A stretch of DNA of 64,000 nucleotides from Prorocentrum cordatum (GCA_963575745.1 CAUYUJ010015690.1:81169-145168), one strand, 5' to 3'. Shown: positions 19,411 through 29,825, counted from the first letter of the stretch. Notes: generated by a model from the sequence alone, not told the origin. Translations and numbers: made by a program.

Positions 19411-20269
19411 TGCCCGTGCTGCCCATCTCCGAGGCCCCGTCCCCAGGGCCGCTCCCCGCCGACTCCCCACTTCCTCAGGCTCAGCGAAACCACCTGCATG
19501 GCCGCTGTCCTTTTCCGCCTCGCACTGCCCGCTGCCCTTCCCCGCCTCTGCCCCAGTATGATGACCCCAGTGTTTTCTGTGCTTTTGGGGCGCCGCTTTG
19601 CCTCAGGCGTGATCTCCTCCCTCATCTCGTGTCTCCGTGCCTTAGCAGCCTCTTTCATTATGTCCTTCCACTTCCACCTCGTCCCCGTGTCTCGCCAAGT
19701 TTTGTAGCCGCGATCGGTTCTATGCGTGCCGTAAGTAAATGCCTGGCCAGACGCCCCACGCCTTCGAATTCTTTTCCGTGCTGGATCCCCCCTCCACGGA
19801 TGAAGCGGCAGTTCGCGTTATCATTTCCTATTGCAGCAGCCGCTTAGCCCCGCCGTGAAACATGCTGATAGTTGCAACGCTTGGCGCCCCACGTGTTTCG
19901 CATGACCAGCGCTCCCCGTCGTAGGTCGCGAGGCGGTGCCCGTCCACCCAGACCGACCAGCGCGCCTAACCGAATTTTGATTGCCCCCCCTGGTCCCCGC
20001 AACTGGGTGGAGTTTTGCTAAGTGTAGTTTTTGATGTGTTCGAAGATGATGGCAGACAGGCTGGCCCGCATCCACCGCTGATGGGGCCGTCGGAGATGCC
20101 CCCCCCTCGGGGTGCCCATCCCCGTCCTCGCCGCTCCTTGTCGCCGCGGCTTGCCCCCTCGACGACGCGTTGGCTGCCGCCCTGCTCGCCTTTGGCCTGA
20201 GGACCAGGGCCACGGGCCGATGGTCGCGAACCTGCCGCGCAGAGGTCGGCGTCGATCATGGGGCGGCGG
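19411..20269. other. No gene seen
   Basis: GC-rich unique DNA with no recognisable domain in any frame. Confidence 0.4.
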
Positions 20270-20975
20270 CGGCGGCGCGCTTGCCTGGGGAAGCCCGCGC
20301 GAAGGGCCCCGAGCCACCAGGCCCGCACATCGCGAGGCCCTGTGTGAGCGGAACCGGGCGTCAGCGGTGACGGACGCCGCGCAATGCCTGCGGCCCCATA
20401 GAGAAATTCGGGGCGCGGAGGGCAGGAGTGGCTGGTGCTGGGCGCCGCGGGCCGCGGAGGGCGCGGCGGCGGTGCGCGGCGCAAGTGTTTGCGAGGAGCA
20501 GTCGCCACCTGGTTGACCTGGCTGGGCTCCCATCCAGCCAAGGTCGAGGAAATGCGGCCGCGGTGCCATCCAGCGCCCACTGCCCTGGAACCGCGGCTCT
20601 GGCTGGCCGCGCCGGCTCGCGGCAGCGTGGCGCTTGCCTGGCGCAGCTCGCGCGGAGGGGCCCCAGCAGCCAGCTCCGCGCATTGGAAGGCCCCTTCAGA
20701 ACGGAGGCGGGCACCAGCGGCGACGGACGCCGCGCGTTGCCCGAGGCCCCTCAAGGAAAAAGGGGGCACGCGGGGCAGGAGTTTCTGGTGCTGGGCGCTG
20801 CGGGCCGCGGAGGACTCGGCGGCGCTGCGCGACCCGTGTGTTTGCGATGTGATGATCAGTTACATTCGGTTGTTTTGGCCGGGGTCCAATCTGGCCATGG
20901 GCAAGGAGATGCGACCGCGATGCCACCCCGCGTCTAGTGCTCTGGCGCCGCAGCCCTGGCTGGCCGCGCCGGCGC
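20270..20975 (+). repeat. 352-bp tandem duplication, 2 units
   Basis: 20279 onward (GCTTGCCTGGGGAAGCCCGC...) realigns at 20632 (GCTTGCCTGGCGCAGCTCGC...). 20566 (CCATCCAGCGCCCACTGCCC...) realigns at 20918. Both offsets are about 352-353 bp. The units are about 75-80% identical by eye. A + strand frame spans them, but 352 is not a multiple of three, so it does not behave as a protein repeat. Confidence 0.75.
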
Positions 20976-21379
20976 GGGGGGGGGAACAGCAAACATAAAA
21001 GACCTTCGCGCTCGCGCCCTCCACGCTAGCGCCCCTCCCTCCCCCCCTCGGCGGCCATGCCCTGCGCGCTGCCCCTCCAAAGGCTTCGTGCTGGGTGGGT
21101 TCCCGGCGGCCTATCCGGGCCGCCAGCGCCCTGCCGATCCTGCGGCCAGGCCTCAGCCACCGCCCAGCTGCCCCCGTGGCCTGGCTGCTGCCCGCCCTGC
21201 CTGGCTGCGATGCGTGCGCCGGCCAGGCGGGGCGATTCTCGCCCTTTTCTGTTCCTGCGCCACCTTCCTGCCCCCCCCCACCCTCCCGCGCCGCCTCGCT
21301 GCCTGGGCCGCTGCCGCCGCGAGCTCCCCGCCGGCGCGCCCAGCCTCTGCTGGCGCCGTCTCAGCAGTCGTCAGCGTCG
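20976..21379. other. No gene seen
   Basis: Very GC-rich (CCGGC...GCCGCC), no domain. Confidence 0.4.
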
Positions 21380-21690
21380 TGGTGGCCTGTCCCAGACAGC
21401 AGTTTGCTGCAGCCCACGCGTTTCGACGCAGTCCCGCGCGGGTTTCGTGCTTTCGCCTGGGCCATTCTGGTCCTGCATGCAGCTGGCGCCGGCCCTCTGC
21501 AGCAAAGCCTGACGTTACCAGGCGACGTGGCGGACACGTGGATGCTCCCGCTCCCGCGCATTTCGGCGCAGCGCCGTGCGGGTCTCTTGCGCTTCGCCTG
21601 GGCCATCCTGGCCCCGCATCCAGCTGGCGCCAGCCCCTTGCAGCAAGCCTGAGTTCCCAGGCAACGTGACGGACAACCGGATGATCCCGC
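21380..21690 (+). repeat. ~141-bp tandem duplication
   Basis: TTTCGCCTGGGCCATTCTGG (21451) recurs as CTTCGCCTGGGCCATCCTGG (21592). The upstream CGCGCGGGTTTCGTGC / CGTGCGGGTCTCTTGC block and the downstream CAGCTGGCGCC block recur as well, with the start of a third unit (GGCAACGTGACGGACAACCGG) after it. Confidence 0.7.
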
Positions 21691-22366
21691 TCCTCAGCCC
21701 TGTGGGCACTTTTCCTGGTGTGCCGATTCACCTTGCCGTTCACGTTTCATCGCCTGCAGCCTCGGATTCTGTCCTTGGGTGTGGCCGTGATGCCGTCCCG
21801 CGTCCACTGCCAGGACATTTCGGCCCCGGCTGGCCGTTCCTGCTTTCTCACTTTTGAAACGCTTTCAGCCGTGAGTGCCCTCTTCCTCCCCCCTGTCCCC
21901 CGCAGCCGCTCCTGTCCCCGCGCCCTCTCTCGCAGCCGGACAAATAACTAGTCCGTCGAGTGTCCTCAAGAATTCGAGCGTTCCGGCGGATCGCTTCTGT
22001 TGTGGTCAGTTTGTTTCAATGCTTCCCCGCGTGTGAATTGTCATGCTGTTGCGCGTACTGCTCCTGCCGCACTTTCCGACTCCCCCGGTCTCCTTCTGCG
22101 TTCGTCATGGTTTTGTCGGCCCTCTTTCACATCCACCTGTCGCCTTCTTCTCGCCTTCTTCCCTTTCCTATCCTCTACCCATTATCCTTCCTCCTTCTCC
22201 ACCCCCACCCCCTCATCGCAGTCATTCTCTTCCCCAGTCTCCACGTTCACCCCCCTTCCCTTTTCAATCCAGACTCCTGTCGCTCTCTTCGTCTCGTTCG
22301 TCGTCCTCGCCATCGCACCTTTGTTCGGGTTGTTTTTTCCTCCGTATCCTCCAGCCCATGATTATC
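21691..22366. other. No gene seen
   Basis: Moderate GC, C/T-rich in 22100-22300. No recognisable product. Confidence 0.4.
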
Positions 22367-22526
22367 AGGAGGGGAAAAAATACACAGACACAATTAATCG
22401 GCGATTCCCAGAAAATATGGGAAAATATGGGAAGTGGTTGGGAAGACAGAAACCCAGAAAATATGAGAAAATATGGGGAATATTTTTATTTGTGTGTATT
22501 TATTTGTGTGTCCTGGGGCCCCTTCA
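22367..22526 (+). mobile_element. Dispersed repeat D, copy 2 (intact)
   Basis: Reference copy, 160 bp: AGGAGGGGAAAAAATACACA, AATTAATCG, three AAATATGGGAAAATATGGG-type blocks, GACAGAAACCCAGAAAATAT, TTTTTATTTGTGTGTATTTA and an end of GGGGCCCCTTCA. The ends are only weakly inverse, so the mobility type is unclear. Confidence 0.85.
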
Positions 22527-22624
22527 GATTATCTTCATCGTTATGCTTCCCGCACTTTGGCTTCGTTCCCTTTCTGCTGCTTCTCCTCTTCGCCCGTCGC
22601 CCCCTCGCCCTGACTTCCTCACCC

Positions 22625-22735
22625 TCCGCCTCCTCCTCCTCCTCCTCCTCCTCCTCCTCCTCCTCCTCCTCCTCCTCCTCCTCCTCCTCCTCCTCCTCCC
22701 CCCTCCCCCTCCTCCCCCTCCTCCCATCCCATTCC
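22625..22735 (+). repeat. (CTC)n microsatellite
   Basis: Near-perfect CTC triplets followed by CCCCTC variants. Confidence 0.95.
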
Positions 22736-23203
22736 CCGCATCCTGCATCCTGCCCCTCGGCCTCTCCCCGGTCGCGTCCTTGACCTCGCCGCCGCCGTGG
22801 CCGCCGTCCCCTTCGCGTCCTCCCCTTGCCCGAGCTCTCCGTGGGCGTCTTCAGCCGCTCTGGCTCCAACCCCTCGCTCCGCACACTGCCCCCGCCGGCC
22901 AGGGTTCAGGGACACACCCCTTCGGCCCGCGCGGCAGCCGGGATGCCGGGCGCGCGGGCGCAGCGCTTCCTCCCTGCGCCCGGGGGGGGGCCTGTGGCTT
23001 CGTGGCTCGAGAAAGGCACACGCCCGAGGCCGGAGCCTGCGCAGAGCTTGAATTTTGCATCGGCGTTGGTGCTTCCGTGGGCGAAGGTGGGCTCGGCCCT
23101 GCAGTGAGTCGGAATGTGCGAGTCCCTGTCTTGTCACAGCACAATGGAGACGTAGCCTACTTGAGGCCACCGCCTTCGCATTGGGAATAACACGAATGTC
23201 GCA
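22736..23203. other. No gene seen
   Basis: Very GC-rich, no recognisable domain. Confidence 0.4.
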
Positions 23204-23382
23204 GGCCTAGAGGTTGACACCAACACCAAGATCGGCGGTGTGCCTCCACCGAGGGAAGAAGATTCCGATCTCGGTGATGGTGGTAACATTCCCGAAATGT
23301 TACCACCAACACCGACATCTAGGACCATCTTTCCCATGTGAAGGCAACCCCCTGTGCTGGTGTTGGTGCCAATTTCCAGGCC
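23204..23382. mobile_element. MITE-like element N, copy 1
   Basis: Ends GGCCTAGAGGTTGACACCAA.. and ..TTGGTGCCAATTTCCAGGCC are inverse at about 20 of 24 positions. The centre holds a hairpin GTGGTAACATT/AATGTTACCAC (about 23280-23306). The left end with flank (GTCGCAGGCCTAGAGGTTGA) recurs at 49699. Confidence 0.7.
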
Positions 23383-23754
23383 TCCAAGAATGGGCGATTC
23401 GGTTCGTGTTGGCTCTGATTTGGGCCTCCTAGCTGAGGTCCCCTTCCCCAAGGCTTAGGTCAGGTGTCCTTTTATTGCTAGTCAGGCACAACCCCGCGCA
23501 CTTCAGCTTACTCTTGCTTGGCGCGACGCCATCCGGGGCTTCATGTGGCCCAACTTCACATCTGGCTGAATGGCCCCTGAGTCTGGCTTGATAGCCCTCA
23601 CTCGTTCTCACGACGACCTCAAAGATGTTGCCTCGTAAGGCGCCCCACGACTCAGGGGGGCTGTGGGCGTGGATCTTCTCGGACCCCGGGCAGAGGCGGG
23701 GCCCGCGGATTCGCCCAGCATGGTTTACTTGGCTGACTCTCCTTTTCACTCTTT
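23383..23754. other. No gene seen
   Basis: Moderate GC unique DNA. Confidence 0.4.
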
Positions 23755-23880
23755 TCCTCGTCCTCCTCCTCCTCCTCCTCCTCCCTCCTCCTTCTCCTCC
23801 TCCTCCTCCTTCCTCCTCCTCCCTCCTCCTCCTCCTCCTCCTGCTGCTCCATCCTCCTCCTCCTCCTCCTCCTCCTGGTG
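23755..23880 (+). repeat. (TCC)n microsatellite
   Basis: TCC/CTC triplets with some interruptions, abutting repeat R. Confidence 0.9.
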
Positions 23881-23884
23881 TCCT

Positions 23885-24380
23885 TGGGTACGGTAGGTTC
23901 GTGTCGTGTCGACCGGCGGCGGCCCCGCCCGCGGCGTTCAACCTGGAACGCCGCGGGCGCTGGGACCTTCGACGAGAGAGCAAGGGGGCGAAGGCGGCAC
24001 GCGCAGCACAGGAGACAACGAATATTAATGGGGGAAGACAGCAAAGCAGAGAATACACAGGCTCTACCCAGAATCGTTCGATGTGGAACGATTTGGACGC
24101 TTCGAAAACGGCCGATCGTTCAAGGTTGAACGATCCCCGCGGTGTCAGAAACCAACGCTGGAGTCGGCACGATACGAACCTGCCGTAGGATTTTTGGAGG
24201 GACGACGACAGCGACGACGACGAAGACAAAGACAACCTTGAACGCCGCGGGCGACCCAGAATCGTTCGATGTGGAACGATTTGGACGCTTCGGACACGGC
24301 CGATCGCTCGAGGCTGAGCGATCCCCGCGGTGTCAGAGACCAACGCCGAGGTCGACACGGCGCGAACCTGCCGTATCGGC
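23885..24380 (+). repeat. Inverted and direct repeat R before the transporter
   Basis: TACGGTAGGTTCGTGTCGTG (23889) is the inverse of CACGATACGAACCTGCCGTA (24168), outlining a 300-bp element. A direct duplicate of its right half follows: 24071-24187 recurs at 24259-24375, including ATCGTTCGATGTGGAACGAT and TTTGGACGCTTCG. It contains hairpins at 23928-23957 (12-bp arms), 24114-24135 (10-bp arms, GG loop) and 24302-24323. The upstream extension of the transporter frame passes through R and should not be read as its N-terminus. Confidence 0.75.
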
Positions 24381-24450
24381 TCCACGCGCACGAGCTCCAG
24401 CCTCGGGACAATATGGGACGCTGGGGAGGGCCCGAGGGGCCGTCGATCTG

Positions 24451-25482
24451 AGGCCGCCCGTCGCCCTCGTGCACCTCGCGCTCTGCACGGGCTACGCGCT
24501 GTTCGGCGGCGGCGCCATCGTGGGCAAGTTCGGGGTGCACGGCTCCAACCCGATTGTGTTCGAGCTCGCGAGAGAGCTCATCAGCGCGTGCCTCCTGCTC
24601 GGGGCCGTGCGCCTCGCGGGGCGAGCGCCCCTCCCGGAGCGCGCGGACGTGCCCAGGGTGTTGCTCGGCGGCCTCGCCTTCTTCACGAACCAGGTCGCCT
24701 GGTTCGTCGGCCTGAAGCTGGCCGATCCGGTCGTGGGATCGGCGTGGCAGGCCCTCTTGCCGATCGTGACCGCAGGACTCTCCGTCGCCATGGGCCAGTC
24801 CAAGATCCAGGCCACGCACGCTTTGGGCATTGTTGTCGCCACGGGCGGTGCGATTCTGATGGTCGTGCTGGACAGCAGTGGCGGGCACGCTGGCGGGCAG
24901 GGGAGGGGCAGCTCCTGGGATACGAGGCTTCTCAGCCACCTTCTCTTCTGCGTCGGCATCTTTGGTACGTCTGCGTATTTTCTGGTCGACGGCAGCCTCG
25001 GCAGCAAGTACTCTGCGCATGCGACCGTGATGTGGTCCAACATGGTTGGCAGCGTGTTGTTGGTGATCAGCGAGTGCTGGGCTCTCCGCTGCGCGCCCTT
25101 GATGAACCTGCTGTGCTACAGCGGCAACGAATTCCTTCAGGCGCAGTGCATCACCCAGGGTTTGAGCATCCCGAGGGAGATCCTGGAACCGCTGGGCTAC
25201 GAAGTGATCATCTGCACGCTTGTCGCGTGGCCTCTGCTATCGTGGGCCAACCAGCATACGGATCCGTCTGTCACAACTGTTTACATGAGCATACACCCAG
25301 TGGCGTCCACCACCATCTCGGCCTTCCTGGTTTGCTGGTATGGTGTCGAGTGGGGTTTGCGGTATGACATGGGCCTACCGGGATGCAAAGACCTCGGGGT
25401 GTTGTTGATTGTCTGCGGATTGTTGATCACATTCCGCAGCGACCAGGCGAGCAGGCATTGTTCGGCAGTCATTTCGAAGTGA
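24451..25482 (+). CDS. EamA/DMT-family 10-TM transporter (5-prime partial)
   Basis: 343 residues in this exon, probably an integral membrane carrier of small metabolites (drug/metabolite transporter superfamily, like plant WAT1/EamA proteins). Ten hydrophobic segments are visible at about residues 4-24, 36-56, 69-92, 95-115, 122-140, 160-179, 190-212, 250-267, 276-299 and 314-328. This fits the family's two five-helix EamA halves. Family-like points are GGGAIVGKFGV in TM1, QALLPIVTAGLSVAMG in TM4 and YMSIHPVASTTISAFL in TM9. The tail FRSDQASRHCSAVISK ends at TGA. No in-frame ATG precedes TM1, and the frame upstream runs through repeat R, so the start is probably in an upstream exon joined near the AG at 24451-24452. 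That boundary is inferred. Substrate and membrane are unknown. Third positions are very GC-rich. Confidence 0.85.
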   Translation, partial: RPPVALVHLALCTGYALFGGGAIVGKFGVHGSNPIVFELARELISACLLLGAVRLAGRAPLPERADVPRVLLGGLAFFTNQVAWFVGLKLADPVVGSAWQALLPIVTAGLSVAMGQSKIQATHALGIVVATGGAILMVVLDSSGGHAGGQGRGSSWDTRLLSHLLFCVGIFGTSAYFLVDGSLGSKYSAHATVMWSNMVGSVLLVISECWALRCAPLMNLLCYSGNEFLQAQCITQGLSIPREILEPLGYEVIICTLVAWPLLSWANQHTDPSVTTVYMSIHPVASTTISAFLVCWYGVEWGLRYDMGLPGCKDLGVLLIVCGLLITFRSDQASRHCSAVISK

Positions 25483-26842
25483 CTCCAGATGATTTGGAGG
25501 CTCAGCAGCCTCAAAGGGAATTCATCCAGCTGCCTCTGGCAAGCCCCGCATTTGCGCCAGCGCAGCAATTCAGCAGGGTATTCAAACTAAGTCCCACTCC
25601 TTGTTTGCAGATCCATTATAGTCCTCCCGTCCCCTCCGTCTCATGATTCCCCCCCTGGCTCCTGACTCTTCAATACATATTGCGTCGTCACGGAGCTGTC
25701 TTGGGCGCGGTGGTCGGTGTTTCTACCGAGCCCTCCCGAGGAAGCTCGCTAGAGCCATCTTTGGAACGACTCCTCTTGGAGCCTCTTGGTAACCTGATGA
25801 GGTTCTCTTGGGGCCTTTGAAGAGTCTTTGAGCCTTGGTGGATCTTGGTGGGGTAATATTGCGAGCACCCGGTCAGATCTCGGGGCCGCCTTGGAGCTGG
25901 CTTTTGGTAGTCTTGGCTGACGGTGTTCAAGGTGTGGTCATGGCAAGGGGGCTGCTTTCACGAAGTGTACAGAAGCCCTACCTGAAAGCGACAGGCACCC
26001 CAACACTCTCCAACGTGCCGAAAGCACGGTGGTGAATAGGGATTGATGTTTTCCAAGAGCACAGGAGCAATAAGCATCATCGTGTTAATCCATTTTTTCG
26101 TTTTGCCACAATCGTCCAGTCAGTTCATGCCCATCTCTTCTAGTCGTCTATCGTCCTTGGCTCTCTGCCTTGCATGTTACTGCTGGCTGGCATTGCGGAC
26201 TAGGATTAGGAGAAATGAGACGAAAGAAAAGAGTTGGAAAGGTGGAGGAGGATGGCAGAGGGAGGGGGAGGGCCACGAGAGGAAGGGATGTCCTGCAGAC
26301 AAAGTTGTGTGTCAGCCCCCCGAACCTGCCCAGATCGACGTCCTGCCACGGCGGCCTGTGGAGGTGTCCGTACACCTACTCCAGCATGGGGACCGCAGCG
26401 CCCACGGGGAGGAGAGTGGTGATTCTACGGAAGAGCAGTGCCAATTTGTTTTTCGTCTTGGAGGACAGCACGACTGGAGGATGGTTTGCCATTTTTGATG
26501 TTTGTGTCTACGATCAGGTCCCAGTATCGTCCAATGATTAACAAGGATGGAAAGTCTGCCACGGGGACGGGGGAAGTGTCGGGACCTCGGATGGCCCTGC
26601 ATTGTCAGATCGAGGCATCGGGTCTTTGGAAAGGAGGACGACGGGAAGGGAAACATGGAAAACAACCTCCCCCCTGTTCTCACTCCTCCTCTGGGCGATG
26701 ACGCTGCGCGGTTTGGTCGACCACAGTATCTTCAGCACATCTCTTGACGGATTGTATGGTGACATTGTCGTGTTTTGTCTTGCAATCTTCTGCCTCCCCC
26801 CGCATGCCACTACGTAGGACACTCGCGCTGCCGTTCTCCATC
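25483..26842. other. No clear gene; CTTGGAGCC-type DNA at 25690-25930
   Basis: 25690-25930 is the CTTGGG-type degenerate array. 26200-26330 is purine-rich. A + frame ending at 26541 (LRKSSANLFFVLEDSTTGGW then FAIFDVCVYDQ) is protein-like but has no start, domain or splice support. Confidence 0.4.
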
Positions 26843-26947
26843 ATGAAGAAGTTCCCTGTCGCGGTTGCGGCTGCTGTTGGAGTTATCGGAAGCACGGCGC
26901 AGTTCGTGGCGGGAGGGGGGGTTTTCGGTGCGACATTCTTGCCTTAA
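26843..26947 (+). CDS. Mini-ORF resembling a signal peptide
   Basis: ATG AAG AAG then about 30 hydrophobic/small residues (MKKFPVAVAAAVGVIGSTAQ, then FVAGG...) to TAA. It has the shape of a secretory signal (n-region KK, h-region, AQF), 34 residues in all. It could be the first exon of a secreted or plastid-targeted protein, or chance. No downstream partner was found. Confidence 0.2.
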   Translation: MKKFPVAVAAAVGVIGSTAQFVAGGGVFGATFLP

Positions 26948-27058
26948 TGGGGACTGGGCTGTGGATCGTTGACAGCGGAACTACGCAAACCTTTTTGTTA
27001 CCAAGTCCATTTCGATCATGGATGTTGCCCCCCGGACCAAACATATACATACAATACG

Positions 27059-27300
27059 ACCGTTCTGGCTCGCCTATAGGCCCACCAAAGAATGCTTTAA
27101 TAACCTTAGAACGACATGTTCAAATAATGTGGTCTGCACGAAATGTGTTTAGAACATTTCTGGCTGAGACTGTCTTGTTTTAGCACATCGGGTTTATGCT
27201 ATACGAAGATTGTTCTTTTCTTAGAACATTTGGGGTTCTGAGAACACTTTCTGGTAAGACTGTAGGAATGCCGGGACGATCGGTCCTTGCTCAACAATGG
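27059..27300 (+). mobile_element. Dispersed repeat H, copy 2
   Basis: Shares CCTATAGGCCCACCAAA, GGCTGAGACTGTCTTGTTTT, AGCACATCGGG, TTCTTAGAACA and GTAGGAATGCCGGGACG with H1 and H3. A second, partial start (GCCTATATAGGCCCACCAA) follows at 27318, so H may be tandem here. Confidence 0.7.
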
Positions 27301-27639
27301 CGGAACGTCTTGTCTTGCCTATATAGGCCCACCAACAGAAGGTTCGAATAACCTTTGGAGAGTGTTACTTTACCCTATCAGGGATCGTTTCGATTTCTCC
27401 GATTCGACTCGATGCGATTTCGATGGCCTCCGGTTCCGATTCGATCCGACTCGGGATTCCGATTTGGGCTCCGATTTCTCACTGGAGGCCTACTAGCTTG
27501 CCGATGTCCGCCGATTCGACGTCTCCTGACTCGGCTGCCGAACTCCGCCGTCTGATGCACTCCGATCGCCGAGCCGACTGGTCGATGCGATTCTTGGCTC
27601 CCCTGCCCTCGGGGCCAGAAGGAGCGTCATGCCCTCCCC
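27301..27639. other. No gene; TCGATTC/CGATTC-rich stretch at 27385-27480
   Basis: Short CGATTCGA-like words recur (27385-27480). No domain. Confidence 0.4.
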
Positions 27640-27852
27640 TTTGGACGCCCGAAATGGGTACGGAAGAAAACGGTACAATGCCCAACAGCAAATGTTGTCC
27701 CAAACCAACAGCGGCCGCTGTTGGGCAGGCGGCCTTCTGTCTCGAATGGACACAGGCCGCGGCGACACCGACAGCGAGTCCTGTTCAGAATGAAAAGGAA
27801 CTGCTGTTGGGCATTGTACCCATTCTTTCCGTACCCATTTCGGACGTCCAAA
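27640..27852. mobile_element. MITE-like element J, copy 2, 50-bp TIRs
   Basis: Left end TTTGGACGCCCGAAATGGGT then ACGGAA..., right end the inverse ...GTACCCATTTCGGACGTCCAAA. Pairing continues inward through GGTACAATGCCCAACAGCA, about 50 bp in all with few mismatches. Flanks CTCCCC on the left and TCCCCC on the right suggest a TCCCC target duplication. A second palindrome, AACAGCGGCCGCTGTT, lies inside. Confidence 0.9.
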
Positions 27853-28054
27853 TCCCCCCCTCCGCACCCCGCACAGCGTAACGCCCCCCCACTCCCACCC
27901 CAGTGCGTTCCCAGCACTGCCGCTGCGCGTCCGGCCCCCCCCTATCACGGCAAGGGGTCGGGGTCGTTACAGTTTGGCCTCCCCCTTCGCCGTTTGGCCC
28001 CCCCCCCGCCCCCCAATGCCCCCCCCCCTGTCTCCAGAATGGTCGTATCGTTAT
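27853..28054. other. C-rich stretch, no gene
   Basis: C-runs at 27880-27900, 27935-27945 and 28000-28030. Nothing else recognised. Confidence 0.5.
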
Positions 28055-28440
28055 CACCTTGAGTAAAAAGATGCTCTCGTGGCGTTTTGCAAGACATTTG
28101 CTTGGAACGCCGTTGGTTGAGACCGGACTGGTGTAACACATCGGCTTTCTGTTCTAAGAACACCGGCTTTTTGATCAGAAAGCTCTTTGCTCGAAGAACA
28201 TGTCGCCACATGCCTGTAGGAATGCGGGGACGGCGGGTTCCTGCTCGAGCAAAGCCTGGGCGCTGAGCCTGCTGTCCGCCGCCGCGCCTCCACTGCTGCT
28301 TCTGCTCGTTCTTAATTTTGTTCGGGCCTCCCTTGGGGCCCTCGTCGTCACGGCTGGATTCGCCTCGACATGATTTTTGCAAACGCACCTCCAGGAGAGG
28401 TCCAGGGATTAGCGGTCTGGATATTTGTTGATTTCTTTAT
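28055..28440 (+). mobile_element. Dispersed repeat H, copy 3
   Basis: Shares TGTAACACATCGGCTTTCTG, GTTCTAAGAACA, TGTAGGAATGCGGGGACGG, CTGGATTCGCCTCGA and GGAGAGGTCCAGGGATTAGC with H1 over nearly 390 bp. Confidence 0.7.
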
Positions 28441-29275
28441 TCTCGATGGTCAATGTATATATATATATATATGTATTATTCAATCCGAGTGTCTTTCCTC
28501 CATTTCGGCCTCTGGGGCTCGTCATCGGGCCCCGGGACCATCAAAAACGGATCCAGGACGACAACCTGTCCCAGGAAAGTGGTCGAGACTTCTGTCTAGG
28601 CCTCCCAGATGGAGTCGGAGTAGATGGTTGTCGGAGGATCGCACCGCATCGCCGATGCATCGGTAGTGCGGCTCGATGCTGGGCCGAGTTTCTCAACGCC
28701 GGCGCGATCCTGCGTTCCCGTCTATCGGCGTCACCCCATCTTGCTAACATACTATGTGTGCGCCGCCCCCGCAGGAGCGACGCGAGCGCCGAGAAATCTT
28801 ATAGTATAAGCTTCGTGGCGGGCGCCGCCTGGCCATATACCGCTCCGAAAAACGATCTACTGCAAGACGTGACGGGCGCCTCCGAGGAGGGCGCATCGTG
28901 CAGCATGCCTTCCTGCGTGCAATCTCCTTACCCTGGGGCCGTGGATTCAGCAACGGAGCATCGTCGGACGTGCGGGCGCACCGCCGCTCCCGAGGAGAGG
29001 CTGGGCCAGGCGGTGGGGGGGCGCTTCCCTCTCGCGGCGCGCCCAACTGGGAGGGGGGGGGGCGAGGCGACGGGGACGCTCCCGTGGTTCGTGCGGCTGC
29101 TGTGCGCGCTGGTGCCGGCGGTGTTGGTGAACGCGGCGGGGCTGGGGGGGAGCCTTCCCCTCTGTGGTCATCGTCGTTCCCCTCCCCCTCCTCCGAACGC
29201 ACGCAGTGCATGCCGGGATATGTGAAGAGAGGGCTTGCCGCAACGCTGATGCATCCTGGGCTTGCACGGCACGGG
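28441..29275. other. No gene seen; (TA)n at 28457-28474
   Basis: A + frame is open through most of this stretch but has no recognisable domain and merges into the TCC tract. Probably non-coding. Confidence 0.4.
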
Positions 29276-29470
29276 TCGTCGTCCTCCTCCTCCTCCTCCT
29301 CCTCCTACTCCTCTTCCTCTTCCTCCTCCTCTTCCTCCTCCTCCTTCATCTCCTCCTCTTCCTCCTCTTCCTCCTCTTTCTCCTCCTCCTCCTCTTCCAT
29401 TTCACTTCGCGAACTCACATGCTCATGCTGATGCTCCTCCTCCTCCTCCTCCTCCTTCTCCTCCTTCCCC
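29276..29470 (+). repeat. (TCC)n/(TTCCTC)n microsatellite
   Basis: TCC triplets with TTC interruptions. Confidence 0.9.
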
Positions 29471-29589
29471 CCTCCTCTGCAGAGGCCTCCCGAGACTTCC
29501 GAGGCGAGGTAGGCGACGGATGGGTTGGCGGCGGAGGACGACGGATTGAGGAGTTAGAGGGGGGAAGCTAGAGAGGGGGGTGTTAGTCA

Positions 29590-29825
29590 GAGGGAGAAGG
29601 GAGAGGAGAAGGAGGAGGAGAGGAGGAGGTGGTGGAGGAAGAGGAGGAAGAGGAGAAGGAGAAAGTGCAGCACGAAGGCAGGAGCGGGGCAGAAGGAGCA
29701 CAAGAACTGCGAGGAAGGGTGGACTAGGGGGAAGGCGGCAGGGGTGGCGGCGGAGGAGGAGGTGGGGTTGGGAGGGGAAGAGTATGAGGAGGAGGAGGAG
29801 GAGGAGGAGGAGGAGGAGGAGGATA
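29590..29825 (+). repeat. GGA-rich tract
   Basis: Irregular GGA at 29597-29665 and pure GGA at 29783-29822. The orientation is opposite to the TCC tract 150 bp before it, so the two can pair. Confidence 0.85.

Noticed and set aside
20435-20998. 187-codon frame over the 352-bp duplication as a repeat protein
   Set aside because: 352 is not divisible by three, so the two units are read in different frames and the frame is not conserved.
22000-23190. A 396-codon + strand frame
   Set aside because: It passes through repeat D2 and the CTC microsatellite and contains no domain.
24183-24203. CCGTAGGATTTTTGG as a second spliced-leader relic before the transporter
   Set aside because: Only about 13 of 21 positions match, the CTCAAG end is missing, and CCGTAG belongs to the end of repeat R.
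24142-24450. Upstream part of the transporter frame as its N-terminus
   Set aside because: This DNA is repeat R, present twice here and partly inverted at 23889. The translated repeats differ in frame between copies, so it is unlikely to be protein-coding.
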